DNA from: JAOUJD01 sp963726405
GTDB lineage: Bacteria > Pseudomonadota > Gammaproteobacteria > Burkholderiales > Burkholderiaceae_F
DNA length: 64,000 nt
NCBI GenBank assembly: GCA_963726405.1
Contig: CAVSCF010000006.1
Location: 1-64,000, forward strand
Direction of reading: 5' to 3'
Shown in pieces: positions 7,814-16,378 of this stretch (the first letter of the stretch is position 1; each line of letters begins with the position of its first letter). The translations under genes and the position numbers were made by a program. The notes beneath the pieces are model-generated. The model did no database searches and was not told the origin of the DNA. It saw nothing but the letters and a program-made list of their open reading frames with translations.

Positions 7814-8003
7814 GCCTCTCCTTGTGATCGCCGGTAACTCCGGACAACTGTCCACGATAGTCCTCGCAGGAAGGCGAGGTTGTCCCTGCGTCACTGTCCC
7901 GGAAACGAGGCGGACGGCGACCGCGAAGGCATCCCGTGCAAAACGGCAGTGGTGCAACCGCGGGCGTCGGCGCTCTCTAAGCCAAACCGCACGATCCTTG
8001 CTA

Positions 8004-8022
8004 AAGTAAGGAAGCCTTACTT
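8004..8022. promoter_or_regulatory. Palindromic operator upstream of AbrB/PIN pair
   Basis: AAGTAAGG-AAG-CCTTACTT is a perfect inverted repeat with 8-base arms. It is flanked by a second dyad, ATCCTTG (7994-8000) and CAAGGAT (8023-8029). The latter overlaps the likely ribosome binding site (AAGGA, 8024-8028) of the antitoxin. AbrB-type antitoxins usually bind such repeats to repress their own operon. Confidence 0.6.
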
Positions 8023-8033
8023 CAAGGATTCCC

Positions 8034-8345
8034 ATGCTGGCGAAGCTCACCTCCAAGAACCAGCTCACCCTGCCCAAGAGCGTGGTGGAAGCGGTGTCCG
8101 CGGCCGAGTACTTCGACGTCGAAGTGCGTGACGGGCAGATCGTCCTGACGCCGGTGCGCATCCAGCGCGGCGATGTGGTGCGCGCCAAACTCGCGACGTT
8201 GGGCCTCACCGACGCGGATGTGGCCGACGCGGTGCGGTGGGCGCGCTCCGCGGCGCCCGCGATGCGGGTTGCCGAGCCCGCGGCGAAGTACGGCCCGTCC
8301 AAACGCGCCTCGTCGCGGAAGAAGCAGTCGCCGAAGCGGGCATGA
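8034..8345 (+). CDS. AbrB/MazE-type antitoxin
   Basis: This 103-residue protein begins with a swapped-hairpin DNA-binding domain (M-L-A-K-L-T-S-K-N-Q-L-T-L-P-K-S-V-V), typical of SpoVT/AbrB antitoxins. A basic C-terminal tail of about 25 residues (K-R-A-S-S-R-K-K) probably wraps the toxin or DNA. The AAGGA site six bases upstream supports the ATG at 8034. The stop overlaps the PIN toxin start (ATGA), the usual order for such pairs. Confidence 0.8.
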   Translation: MLAKLTSKNQLTLPKSVVEAVSAAEYFDVEVRDGQIVLTPVRIQRGDVVRAKLATLGLTDADVADAVRWARSAAPAMRVAEPAAKYGPSKRASSRKKQSPKRA

Positions 8346-8770
8346 AGCCGCCGCGGGTGGTGCTGGACACCAACGTCGTGCTGTCCGCGTTGCTGTTCGG
8401 CAGCGGCCCGGCCGCGCGCGTGCGCACCGGCTGGCAGTCCGCGCGCTTCGTGCCCCTGGCCAGCGCGTCCACGGCACGCGAACTCGTGCGCGTGCTGGCC
8501 TATCCCAAGTTCGGGCTGTCGGCAGCGGAGCAGGCGGAGCTGCTGGCCGACTTCATGCCGTGGGTCGGCGCCGTCGATGTACCGGACCCGCCGCCCGCGG
8601 TGCCGCGCTGCCGCGATCCGTTCGACGTGGCGTTCCTTCATCTGGCCGTCGCCGGGAAGGCGCGGGCCCTGGTCTCCGGCGACCGCGACCTGCTGGCGCT
8701 GGCCGGCGCGCCCGGCCTGTGCCCGGTCCTCGGCGTGGATGCGTTCTGCCGGCAGTACCTGGGCGAATGA
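8342..8770 (+). CDS. PIN-domain toxin (COG1569 type)
   Basis: This 142-residue protein has the four acidic positions of PIN ribonucleases: D9 in V-V-L-D-T-N-V, E in T-A-R-E-L, D in R-C-R-D-P-F-D, and D in S-G-D-R-D-L-L. PIN toxins cut tRNA, rRNA or mRNA in an Mg-dependent reaction when released by their antitoxin. Length is normal and no frame break is seen, so this pair looks intact. It is coupled to the AbrB-type antitoxin. Confidence 0.82.
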   Translation: MKPPRVVLDTNVVLSALLFGSGPAARVRTGWQSARFVPLASASTARELVRVLAYPKFGLSAAEQAELLADFMPWVGAVDVPDPPPAVPRCRDPFDVAFLHLAVAGKARALVSGDRDLLALAGAPGLCPVLGVDAFCRQYLGE

Positions 8771-9043
8771 GGCGAGGAACCGGTCGGCCGCTCAGAGACG
8801 CGCAGGCAGCGGCTGGCCAATCCGAAGTAAGTCGCTGGGCCGCTCGAGATCCGCTCACGACCCGCGGCGAAGCAGGGCCTGCGACTCCCGATGCAGGGGC
8901 TGCCGCCGCAAGGCGTTCCACTCGGGCCAGCATTCACGCTCCAGACCCGTGCCTTTGTCGACTTGCGGGGTCTCATGGTCGCGTAGCGGACGGAGGCACA
9001 CCTTGGCGATTGCTTCCCCGCCTCGGTCGGTGCCGCCAGCGTC

Positions 9044-9071
9044 TTGACATATGTAGCCCATGGGATACAGT
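9044..9071 (+). promoter_or_regulatory. HigBA promoter with operator in the spacer
   Basis: TTGACA (9044-9049) and TACAGT (9066-9071) are 16 bases apart. The inverted repeat GTAGCCCA-TGGGATAC (9053-9068; 7 of 8 pairs) lies between and over them, a typical place for HigA to repress. Transcription would begin near 9078, right at the first ATG, so either the mRNA is leaderless or the ATG at 9089 is used. Confidence 0.55.
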
Positions 9072-9076
9072 TACTT

Positions 9077-9376
9077 ATGCGCGTCGCGATGACCGAGGTC
9101 TATCGCGACTGGATCAATGGGCTGACAGACCTTGCTGGCCGTGCGCGCATCCAGGTTCGCATCGACCGGTTGGCGCATGGCAATCCCGGGCAGCATCGCG
9201 CCCTGCGTGGAGGCGTGTCCGAGCTCAAGATCGATGTCGGTCCCGGGTATCGCGTCTACTACACGCAGCGCGGCGGGATGCTGATCATCTTGCTGGCGGG
9301 CGGCGACAAGTCCTCCCAGCGCTCGGACATCAGGACGGCAATCGAGTTGGCAACGAACCTGCAGGAGCGGATGTAA
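9077..9376 (+). CDS. HigB-like RelE/ParE-family toxin
   Basis: This 99-residue protein matches the COG3657 branch of addiction-module toxins. It shows W-I-N-G-L-T-D-L-A-G-R-A-R-I, then G-V-S-E-L-K-I-D-V-G-P-G-Y-R-V-Y-Y and G-G-D-K-S-S-Q. These small proteins are usually ribosome-bound mRNA cutters. The toxin-first order and the four-base overlap with the antitoxin (TAATG at 9374-9378) are typical of higBA loci. A start at 9089 (MTEVYRDW) is also possible. Confidence 0.82.
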   Translation: MRVAMTEVYRDWINGLTDLAGRARIQVRIDRLAHGNPGQHRALRGGVSELKIDVGPGYRVYYTQRGGMLIILLAGGDKSSQRSDIRTAIELATNLQERM

Positions 9377-9696
9377 TGGTCAAAGCCAAGGGAGGGAAGT
9401 CCACCGCCAGGACCCGGACCGTGAACTATGACGTATCAGCGCAGCTGCGCACTCCCGAGGAGATGGCGGCTTACCTGGATGCCTGGTTGGAAGAAGCGCC
9501 GGACGATATCGCTGGAATTGCGCGCGCACTGGGGGACATCGCGCGTGCGCGGGGCATGTCGCAAGTGGCGCGCGACGCCGGACTGAGCCGGGAGAGCCTG
9601 TACAAGGCCCTCAGTGAGCATGGCAACCCGAGCTTCTCCACCGTCTTGAAGGTCGCTCGCGCCCTCGGGGTCCGGCTGCACGCGCTGGCCGCCTGA
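9376..9696 (+). CDS. HigA-like XRE antitoxin
   Basis: This 106-residue protein has a C-terminal helix-turn-helix (G-M-S-Q-V-A-R-D-A-G-L-S-R-E-S-L-Y-K-A-L-S) and the F-S-T-V-L-K-V-A-R-A-L-G helix of the "probable addiction module antidote" family. The first 30 residues are basic and flexible. It overlaps the toxin stop and should bind both the toxin and the operator at 9053-9068. No promoter was seen between the two genes. Confidence 0.82.
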   Translation: MVKAKGGKSTARTRTVNYDVSAQLRTPEEMAAYLDAWLEEAPDDIAGIARALGDIARARGMSQVARDAGLSRESLYKALSEHGNPSFSTVLKVARALGVRLHALAA

Positions 9697-9804
9697 TTCG
9701 GATCGCGAGCGCGTGCGGCCGAAAGCCACTGTCCCCGAGCCTTCGACGTCTTCAGTTGAGCCTCGACGTGTTCGCGGGCGGTTGAGAGCCGACCTTCGGA
9801 CGCA

Positions 9805-9840
9805 GAACGCACACGCCATCCCTGGCGTGCGCGTCGGTTC
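9805..9840. terminator. Strong hairpin between converging genes
   Basis: Arms 9807-9818 (ACGCACACGCCA) and 9823-9834 pair over 12 bases with one mismatch and a 4-base loop; GAAC/GTTC extend the stem. It lies between the ends of higA (plus) and the lipoprotein gene (minus). There is no clear T-run on either side, so its use as a terminator is inferred from position. Confidence 0.45.
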
Positions 9841-9842
9841 TG

Positions 9843-10637
9843 TCAGAGGTGCGTCAACACCAGCTGGCCAATCTGATAGACCGTGCGGCAATCGAAGCGG
9901 TTCGGCGGCGGAACCGCGGGCCGCGCTTCGTCGGAGCCGCTCAACACGAACCCGACTTTCGCATCGCCGCGGTCGAGCGCGGCGACGACCTGGTCGGTGA
10001 CGTCCACGGTGAACGTCGCGCGGTCCGGCGCGGCACGCGCGGTCGATGCGTTCGTGCCCAGCGGCCCTTCGACCCAGGGAAAGGTCATCGCCATCAGGCG
10101 CGCGCCGCCGGGAAAGACGGCGGACGGGGCGAGTTGCGCGAAGGAAGACGCGGGCAGCACCGTGCCTGGCGGCAGGGCGAGCAGGGAGCCGCCGGCGCCG
10201 GTCATGGACTGGCACATCGAGTTCGGCCGGGTGGCGGGAATGATCGCCGCGTTGAACGAGACTTGCGCCTTGGTCACCAGGCCCTTGAGCCGCTGCAGCG
10301 AAGCGAGGTCGTAGGTGAAGGCGGTGCGATAGAGATCCTGCCGGAACTCCTGGCAGTTGCCGGTCTGGTTGCGCCAGAGATCGAAGCCGACCGTGCCCTG
10401 GCCCGCCAGCTTCGGTGGCTGCCCGGGAGCGAGGCCGTTCCACCACGCGCTCGGCGTCGGCGGCGCGGCGGGCGACGCTGGCGTGCAGTTGTTGACGGTG
10501 TCGACCCCTCCCTGGGTGCGCGCGAGGATCGTGACGCTGGGGTCGGCGCGCGTGTTGAGCGTGGTGACCGGTGCGCAGCCCGCGGCGAGGGCCACGGCGC
10601 TGGAGATGCATGCAAGGATGGGTGTGACGCGTTTCAT
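9843..10637 (-). CDS. Lipoprotein of unknown function
   Basis: This 264-residue protein has a signal peptide ending in a lipobox (A-L-A-A-G-C21), so it should be anchored in the envelope by lipid. The mature part is a beta-rich domain with A-T-F-T-V-D-V-T-D-Q-V and K-V-G-F-V-L-S-G near the C-terminus, reminiscent of DNRLRE-type carbohydrate-binding or structural modules. No catalytic motif is seen. It is transcribed alone and converges on the HigBA pair. Confidence 0.65.
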   Translation of the reverse strand: MKRVTPILACISSAVALAAGCAPVTTLNTRADPSVTILARTQGGVDTVNNCTPASPAAPPTPSAWWNGLAPGQPPKLAGQGTVGFDLWRNQTGNCQEFRQDLYRTAFTYDLASLQRLKGLVTKAQVSFNAAIIPATRPNSMCQSMTGAGGSLLALPPGTVLPASSFAQLAPSAVFPGGARLMAMTFPWVEGPLGTNASTARAAPDRATFTVDVTDQVVAALDRGDAKVGFVLSGSDEARPAVPPPNRFDCRTVYQIGQLVLTHL

Positions 10638-10864
10638 CGAAGGCCTCCCTGGGCACGTTGGATCGATCGGCTCGGCGCACCGATGCGGCCGCGCAGTGAA
10701 GCGGGCGGTTCGTTCGGCCGGCGGCTGAGCACTTCCACCACTCTGGCGCAGCCTGCGCGAGCGGTCTGTCGAATATTCGTCAGTGGCGGTGCTGCGTAAC
10801 CACTATCCAGGCAAGGCAAGCGGACAACAGCCTGCCCCTGGGGGCCGATCCGGGAGATGCGCCG

Positions 10865-11830
10865 TCATCTCAGAACGTATCGATACGCCTCCAACCCCCG
10901 CCCCTCCGACGCCAGCAGCGGCGACGGCTTGCCCTTCAGGTACCAGTCGAAGAACTCGATGGCGTAGCGATTGATCAGCGCCACGTTGGGCCGCGCCTGC
11001 AGGCACGCGGCGACGCTCGGCTGTCCCGTGCAGGCCATGTTGGTCCATTCGAGATGCGTGCCGCCCTGCAGTTTCACGTAATACTTCGGCGCCGCGCTCA
11101 GTGCGAAGGCGCCCTTCGGACCTTCCATCGCCGACGTCATGCCCCAATCGAACTGCGCGCCCTGGAACATCACCGGCACCGCCAGTCGCGGCAGCGTGTT
11201 GTGGGCGATGAACGGTGTGACGTACGGCGAGAGCGCCACCACCGCCTTCACCTCGGACGTTCGCCATTCCGGCCACCCGCCCGCGAGGCCCAGTACGGAG
11301 TAGCCGCCGAGCGAGTGGCCGATCGCGCCGACGCGCTTGGCATCAGTGACCTTCGCGAGTTGCGGGTCCTCCACCACGCGCCGTATGGCGTCGCGCAGGT
11401 CGCGCAGGCGACCGATTTCGCTCTTGTCCGTCCACAGCGCGGGCTCCAGGACGGATTGGTCCGTATGCAGGTTGTCCAGCCGCAGCCGCTCGCCGTCGAT
11501 GCCGCAGGTGGCGGCATCCCGGTGGTCGGGCGCGGCGACCACGTAGCCGTGGCGAGCGAGTTCTTCCGTGATGAAAACGGATTGCACCGCGCATCCGCCG
11601 AGCCCGTGCGAGAAGAGCACCAGCGGCCGCCGCGGGCACGCGGCCGGCGGTGCATCGCGTGCCACGCTGCCCTTGAAGTGGGTCGTGGCGCGCGCATAAG
11701 TGAACGGCGCCTCGGCGGCAGCGGCCGGATACCAGACCGCCAGCTTGCGGCCGCTCTCCATCGCCAGCACGCGATACCCGGCCGTGTGCGGCCCGTCGCA
11801 CCCGGCGGCGTGCGCGGCGCTGCCCGCCAT
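10865..11830 (-). CDS. Secreted alpha/beta hydrolase, copy 1
   Basis: This protein of about 321 residues has the nucleophile elbow G-H-S-L-G-G-Y of dienelactone-hydrolase or PAF-acetylhydrolase-like enzymes, preceded by an L-F-S-H-G-L-G-G oxyanion loop and A-A-P-D-H-R-D. It should cleave an ester in the periplasm; the substrate is unknown. The frame continues upstream of the ATG at 11830 as a signal peptide (GTKTFLAALLVMAGSAAHA), but no ATG, GTG or TTG is there. The only candidate is an ATA overlapping the TAG stop of the propeller gene. Copy 2 at 13.7-14.6 kb has the same feature. Confidence 0.75.
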   Translation of the reverse strand: MAGSAAHAAGCDGPHTAGYRVLAMESGRKLAVWYPAAAAEAPFTYARATTHFKGSVARDAPPAACPRRPLVLFSHGLGGCAVQSVFITEELARHGYVVAAPDHRDAATCGIDGERLRLDNLHTDQSVLEPALWTDKSEIGRLRDLRDAIRRVVEDPQLAKVTDAKRVGAIGHSLGGYSVLGLAGGWPEWRTSEVKAVVALSPYVTPFIAHNTLPRLAVPVMFQGAQFDWGMTSAMEGPKGAFALSAAPKYYVKLQGGTHLEWTNMACTGQPSVAACLQARPNVALINRYAIEFFDWYLKGKPSPLLASEGRGLEAYRYVLR

Positions 11831-13585
11831 GACGAGCAGCGCCGCCAGGAAGGTCTTCGTCCCTATTGCGTCCTGCCTCGCATCGATGCCGGCCGCCCCG
11901 GCAGCTTCACGAGCGTGCCGGTATTGGTAACCGTGTCACCGTCCACGCGCAGCACCGAGATATCGGAGTCAAGGAAGTTGCCGACGTAGAGCCAGCGGCC
12001 GTCCGGGCTGAACACGGCGCCCTCGGGCAGGCCTCGCACTTCGACCTCGCCGACCTTCGTGACCTTCTTGCCGTCAATCCGCAGCACGACGACGCTGCCG
12101 TTGCGGTTGTGGAAGAACTCGGTCTTCGCGTTATTGGAGCCGCGCAGCAGCAGCGCGACCGCGAGGCGGCCGTTCGGGCTGACGGCCAATCCTTCCGGCG
12201 CGTCGCCGACCACCACCCTGTCGATGACGCGCGACGGCACGGCTTCGAGGTCGATCACCGACACGGTGTCGACGTGCCCGTCGGAGTTGCCGTTGTTGCC
12301 GTTGTCCGCAGTGAGTGCCAGGCGACCGTCGGGTGTCACGTCGATGTTGTACGGCCACAGGCCCACGGGGAGGTCGCGCTTGGTGTAGGTCACCTTCTGG
12401 CCGTTCACTTCGAGCAGCGCCACCTTGTGGCCGGGGAACTTGCCGGCCAGGGCGCGTCGGCCGTCGGGCGTGAACACGACGTGGGCCACATGCTCGCCGA
12501 TCGTCACGTTCTCCACCAGCTTGACCTGCTTGCCTTCGATCGACAGCACGCTGATCGAGTTGTCTGCGCGGTTGGCGATCAGCGCGAGGTTGCCGGCCCG
12601 GTTGATCGACATGCCCGAAGGCTGCTTGCCGACGGTGACGGTATCGATCAGGCGCGGCGGGTTGGCGGTGAGGTCGATGACGTAGAGCTTGTTGTCGGGC
12701 GAGGGCTTCCAGCCGGGGCCCTCGGCGACCCAGTCCATCGAGTTGGCCACCAGCGCGAGCTGGCCGTTGGGGGTGATCGCCAGGTTGGTGGGTGGGCCGA
12801 AGATCGAGTTCATCAGCGGCAGGCTCGTCACGATCTTCGGATTGGCCGGGTCGGTGCCGATGTCGACGATGGTCACGGCGTCCTTGCCCGGCGCGGAAAA
12901 CTGCACCTTGCCGTCCTCGCCCCAGCTCACCTTGTTGTCGATGCCCACCACCATGTACTCGGGCTTGCCCGGCTGCATCGGGGCGGCACAGGCGGCGAGC
13001 AGCGCCACGGCGCCGAGCAGCGCCCACTTGATGTTTCGGTTCATCCGGTGTCTCCTCATTTCTTGTCGTTGGACTTCGCATCGCACCGCGGCCCGCCGTG
13101 CGGTGCGCTTGCGAACGGCCAGCATACGGGTCGGGGCGCAGTTATCCCAGCGCGGCAAGCCGAGGCACGCCGCCCGGACGCGTGATGGGCCGCAGAGACC
13201 AGTGGAATGAACTTCGCTATCCGCCGCAACCCTTCCTGGAGGTCCCATGCAACTGAAAGGCTCCTGCCACTGCGGTGCAGTCCGGTTCACGCTGGAGTCG
13301 GACTCGCCCGTGCCCTTCATGCATTGTCACTGCTCGATCTGCCGCAAGACCGCGGGTTCCGGTGGGTATGCGATCAACCTCGGTGGCGACGCCGCGTCGA
13401 TGAAGGTTCGCGGCCGACGGAACGTGTCCCGCTTCCACGCGCTGATCCGCGAGCCTGGCCGCCGCGCGCGGCGCTCGCCGGCGTGGCGGCACTTCTGCAG
13501 CCAGTGCGGCAGCCCCTTGTGGCTGTGGGACCCGCGCTGGCCCGAGCTGATCCATCCGCACGCATCGGCCATCGACACACCGCTG
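10921..13585. repeat. Tandem repeat, copy 1 (2.67 kb, near identical)
   Basis: This stretch matches 13715-16378 almost base for base: hydrolase, propeller, the divergent promoter region and the first 113 codons of the GFA gene. Offset is 2794 bases on the left and 2793 after a one-base difference near 11898/14691. A shared CAGCAGCGGCGACGG sits at the left edge of both copies. Confidence 0.9.
11863..13044 (-). CDS. YncE-like beta-propeller lipoprotein, copy 1
   Basis: This 393-residue protein starts with a signal peptide and lipobox (V-A-L-L-A-A-C-A-A-P). The rest consists of repeats of the type I-T-P-N-G-Q-L-A-L-V-A-N and F-T-P-D-G-R-R-A-L, the blades of a 7-bladed YncE/cytochrome-d1-like propeller. 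Such proteins are envelope scaffolds or sensors; none of the haem or quinone ligands is obvious. The hydrolase follows 33 bases later on the same strand, so the pair forms an operon. A GFA gene diverges from the 202-base gap at 13045. Confidence 0.8.
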   Translation of the reverse strand: MNRNIKWALLGAVALLAACAAPMQPGKPEYMVVGIDNKVSWGEDGKVQFSAPGKDAVTIVDIGTDPANPKIVTSLPLMNSIFGPPTNLAITPNGQLALVANSMDWVAEGPGWKPSPDNKLYVIDLTANPPRLIDTVTVGKQPSGMSINRAGNLALIANRADNSISVLSIEGKQVKLVENVTIGEHVAHVVFTPDGRRALAGKFPGHKVALLEVNGQKVTYTKRDLPVGLWPYNIDVTPDGRLALTADNGNNGNSDGHVDTVSVIDLEAVPSRVIDRVVVGDAPEGLAVSPNGRLAVALLLRGSNNAKTEFFHNRNGSVVVLRIDGKKVTKVGEVEVRGLPEGAVFSPDGRWLYVGNFLDSDISVLRVDGDTVTNTGTLVKLPGRPASMRGRTQ

Positions 13586-13768
13586 TCGAGGCCACCGGAA
13601 GTGGTTGAAGCCGCGCTCGCGTACGCCGCCGGGTGGGTGGACGCGCCCGCGGGCAAGGGCCACGTGCGCTGCGAGCGACTGGCCGCAGGAATCGCTGCGG
13701 GAACGGCAGCAGCGGCGACGGCTTGCCCTTCAGGTACAAGTCGAAGAACTCGGTGGCGTAGCGAGTGA
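13247..13768 (+). CDS. GFA/CENP-V family protein, copy 1, altered C-terminus
   Basis: The first 113 residues equal copy 2 at 16040 and have the zinc ligands of the GFA (glutathione-dependent formaldehyde-activating) fold: C-H-C-G near residue 7, M-H-C-H-C-S-I-C, and F-C-S-Q-C-G. After that the two copies share only about 80% of bases. One extra C near 13679 then shifts the frame, replacing W-P-Q-E-S-L-R-E with L-A-A-G-I-A-A. The gene end is thus probably damaged, running into the antisense end of hydrolase copy 2. Formaldehyde activity is not assured; many family members have other roles. Confidence 0.7.
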   Translation: MQLKGSCHCGAVRFTLESDSPVPFMHCHCSICRKTAGSGGYAINLGGDAASMKVRGRRNVSRFHALIREPGRRARRSPAWRHFCSQCGSPLWLWDPRWPELIHPHASAIDTPLSRPPEVVEAALAYAAGWVDAPAGKGHVRCERLAAGIAAGTAAAATACPSGTSRRTRWRSE

Positions 13769-14624
13769 TCAGCGCCACGTTGGGCCGCGCCTCGAGGCAC
13801 GCCGCGACGCTCGGCTGTCCAGTGCAGGCCATGTTGGTCCATTCGAGATGCGTGCCGCCCTGCAGCTTCACGTAATACTTCGGCGCCGCGCTCAGTGCGA
13901 AGGCGCCCTTCGGACCTTCCATCGCCGACGTCATGCCCCAATCGAACTGCGCGCCCTGGAACATCACCGGCACCGCCAGTCGCGGCAGCGTGTTGTGGGC
14001 GATGAAAGGTGTGACGTACGGCGAGAGCGCCACCACCGCCTTCACCTCGGGCGTTCGCCATTCCGGCCACCCGCCCGCGAGGCCCAGTACGGAGTAGCCG
14101 CCGAGCGAGTGGCCGATCGCGCCGACGCGCTTGGCATCGGTGACCTTCGCGAGTTGCGGGTCCTCCACCACGCGCCGTATGGCGTCGCGCAGGTCGCGCA
14201 GGCGACCGATTTCGCTCTTGTCCGTCCACAGCGCGGGCTCCAGGACGGATTGGTCCGTATGCAGGTTGCCCAGCCGCAGCCGCTCGCCGTCGATGCCGCA
14301 GGTGGCAGCATCCCGGTGGTCGGGCGCGGCGACCACGTAGCCGTGGCGAGCGAGTTCTTCCGTGATGAAGACGGATTGCACCGCGCATCCGCCGAGCCCG
14401 TGCGAGAAGAGCACCAGCGGCCGCCGCGGGCACGCGGCCGGCGGTGCATCGCGTGCCACGCTGCCCTTGAAGTGGGTCGTGGCGCGCGCGTAAGTGAACG
14501 GCGCCTCGGCGGCAGCGGCCGGATACCAGACCGCCAGCTTGCGGCCGCTTTCCATCGCCAGCACGCGATAGCCGGCCGTGTGCGGTCCGTCGCACTCGGC
14601 GGCGTGCGCGGCGCTGCCCGCCAT
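13374..14624 (-). pseudogene. Secreted alpha/beta hydrolase, copy 2, 3' truncated
   Basis: Residues up to about 302 match copy 1, including G-H-S-L-G-G and the H-G-L-G-G loop, with a few substitutions (for example D-W-Y to D-L-Y near the end). At the repeat junction near 13713 the last 15 or so native residues are lost. The frame continues for 113 codons antisense to GFA copy 1, giving an Arg-rich tail with no expected function. The catalytic core is present, so the enzyme could still fold. The signal peptide again lacks a standard start codon. Confidence 0.65.
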
Positions 14625-16378
14625 GACGAGCAGCGCCGCCAGGAAGGTCTTCGTCCCTATTGCGTCCTGCCTCGCATCGAGGCCGGCCGCCCGGCAGCTT
14701 CACGAGCGTGCCGGTATTGGTAACCGTGTCACCGTCCACGCGCAGCACCGAGATGTCGGAGTCGAGGAAGTTGCCGACGTAGAGCCAGCGGCCGTCCGGG
14801 CTGAACACGGCGCCCTCGGGCAGGCCTCGCACTTCGACCTCGCCGACCTTCGTGACCTTCTTGCCGTCGATCCGCAGCACGACGACGCTGCCGTTGCGGT
14901 TGTGGAAGAACTCGGTCTTCGCGTTATTGGAGCCGCGCAGCAGCAGCGCGACCGCGAGGCGGCCGTTCGGGCTGACGGCCAATCCTTCCGGCGCGTCGCC
15001 GACCACCACCCTGTCGATGACGCGCGACGGCACGGCTTCGAGGTCGATCACCGACACGGTGTCGACGTGCCCGTCGGAGTTGCCGTTGTTGCCGTTGTCC
15101 GCAGTGAGTGCCAGGCGACCGTCGGGTGTCACGTCGATGTTGTACGGCCACAGGCCCACGGGGAGGTCGCGCTTGGTGTAGGTCACCTTCTGGCCGTTCA
15201 CTTCGAGCAGCGCCACCTTGTGGCCGGGGAACTTGCCGGCCAGGGCGCGTCGGCCGTCGGGCGTGAACACGACGTGGGCCACATGCTCGCCGATCGTCAC
15301 GTTCTCCACCAGCTTGACCTGCTTGCCTTCGATCGACAGCACGCTGATCGAGTTGTCCGCGCGGTTGGCGATCAGCGCGAGGTTGCCGGCCCGGTTGATC
15401 GACATGCCCGAAGGCTGCTTGCCGACGGTGACGGTGTCGATCAGGCGCGGCGGGTTGGCGGTGAGGTCGATGACGTAGAGCTTGTTGTCGGGCGAGGGCT
15501 TCCAGCCGGGGCCCTCGGCGACCCAGTCCATCGAGTTGGCCACCAGCGCGAGCTGGCCGTTGGGGGTGATCGCGAGGTTGGTGGGTGGGCCGAAGATCGA
15601 GTTCATCAGCGGCAGGCTCGTCACGATCTTCGGATTGGCCGGGTCGGTGCCGATGTCGACGATGGTCACCGCGTCCTTGCCCGGCGCGGAAAACTGCACC
15701 TTGCCGTCCTCGCCCCAGCTCACCTTGTTGTCGATGCCCACCACCATGTACTCGGGCTTGCCCGGCTGCATCGGCGCGGCACAGGCGGCGAGCAGCGCCA
15801 CGGCGCCGAGCAGCGCCCACTTGATGTTTCGGTTCATCCGGTGTCTCCTCATTTCTTGTCGTTGGACTTCGCATCGCACCGCGGCCCGCCGTGCGGTGCG
15901 CTTGCGAACGGCCAGCATACGGGTCGGGGCGCAGTTATCCCAGCGCGGCAAGCCGAGGCACGCCGCCCGGACGCGTGATGGGCCGCAGAGGCCAGTGGAA
16001 TGAACTTCGCTATCCGCCGCAACCCTTCCTGGAGGTCCCATGCAACTGAAAGGCTCCTGCCACTGCGGTGCAGTCCGGTTCACGCTGGAGTCGGACTCGC
16101 CCGTGCCCTTCATGCATTGCCACTGCTCGATCTGCCGCAAGACCGCGGGTTCCGGTGGGTATGCGATCAACCTCGGTGGCGACGCCGCGTCGATGAAGGT
16201 TCGCGGCCGACGGAACGTGTCCCGCTTCCACGCGCTGATCCGCGAGCCTGGCCGCCGCGCGCGGCGCTCGCCGGCGTGGCGGCACTTCTGCAGCCAGTGC
16301 GGCAGCCCCTTGTGGCTGTGGGACCCGCGCTGGCCCGAGCTGATCCATCCGCACGCATCGGCCATCGACACACCGCTG
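13715..16378. repeat. Tandem repeat, copy 2 (2.66 kb, near identical)
   Basis: This is the second unit of the tandem duplication (see copy 1, 10921-13585). It holds hydrolase copy 2, propeller copy 2 and the 5' part of GFA copy 2. The join between copies falls at about 13708-13715, where the end of GFA copy 1 meets the end of hydrolase copy 2. Identity stops at 16378, inside the GFA gene. Confidence 0.9.
14657..15837 (-). pseudogene. YncE-like beta-propeller lipoprotein, copy 2, frameshift at end
   Basis: The protein equals copy 1 over about 380 residues, including lipobox and all blades. Near 14691 one C is missing from a C-run (GGCCGCCCGG against GGCCGCCCCGG in copy 1). The last dozen residues therefore change and no stop follows for about 450 codons. 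The stop of copy 1 corresponds to 14657-14659, out of frame here. A homopolymer indel is a common sequencing error, so this may be an intact gene in reality. Confidence 0.7.
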
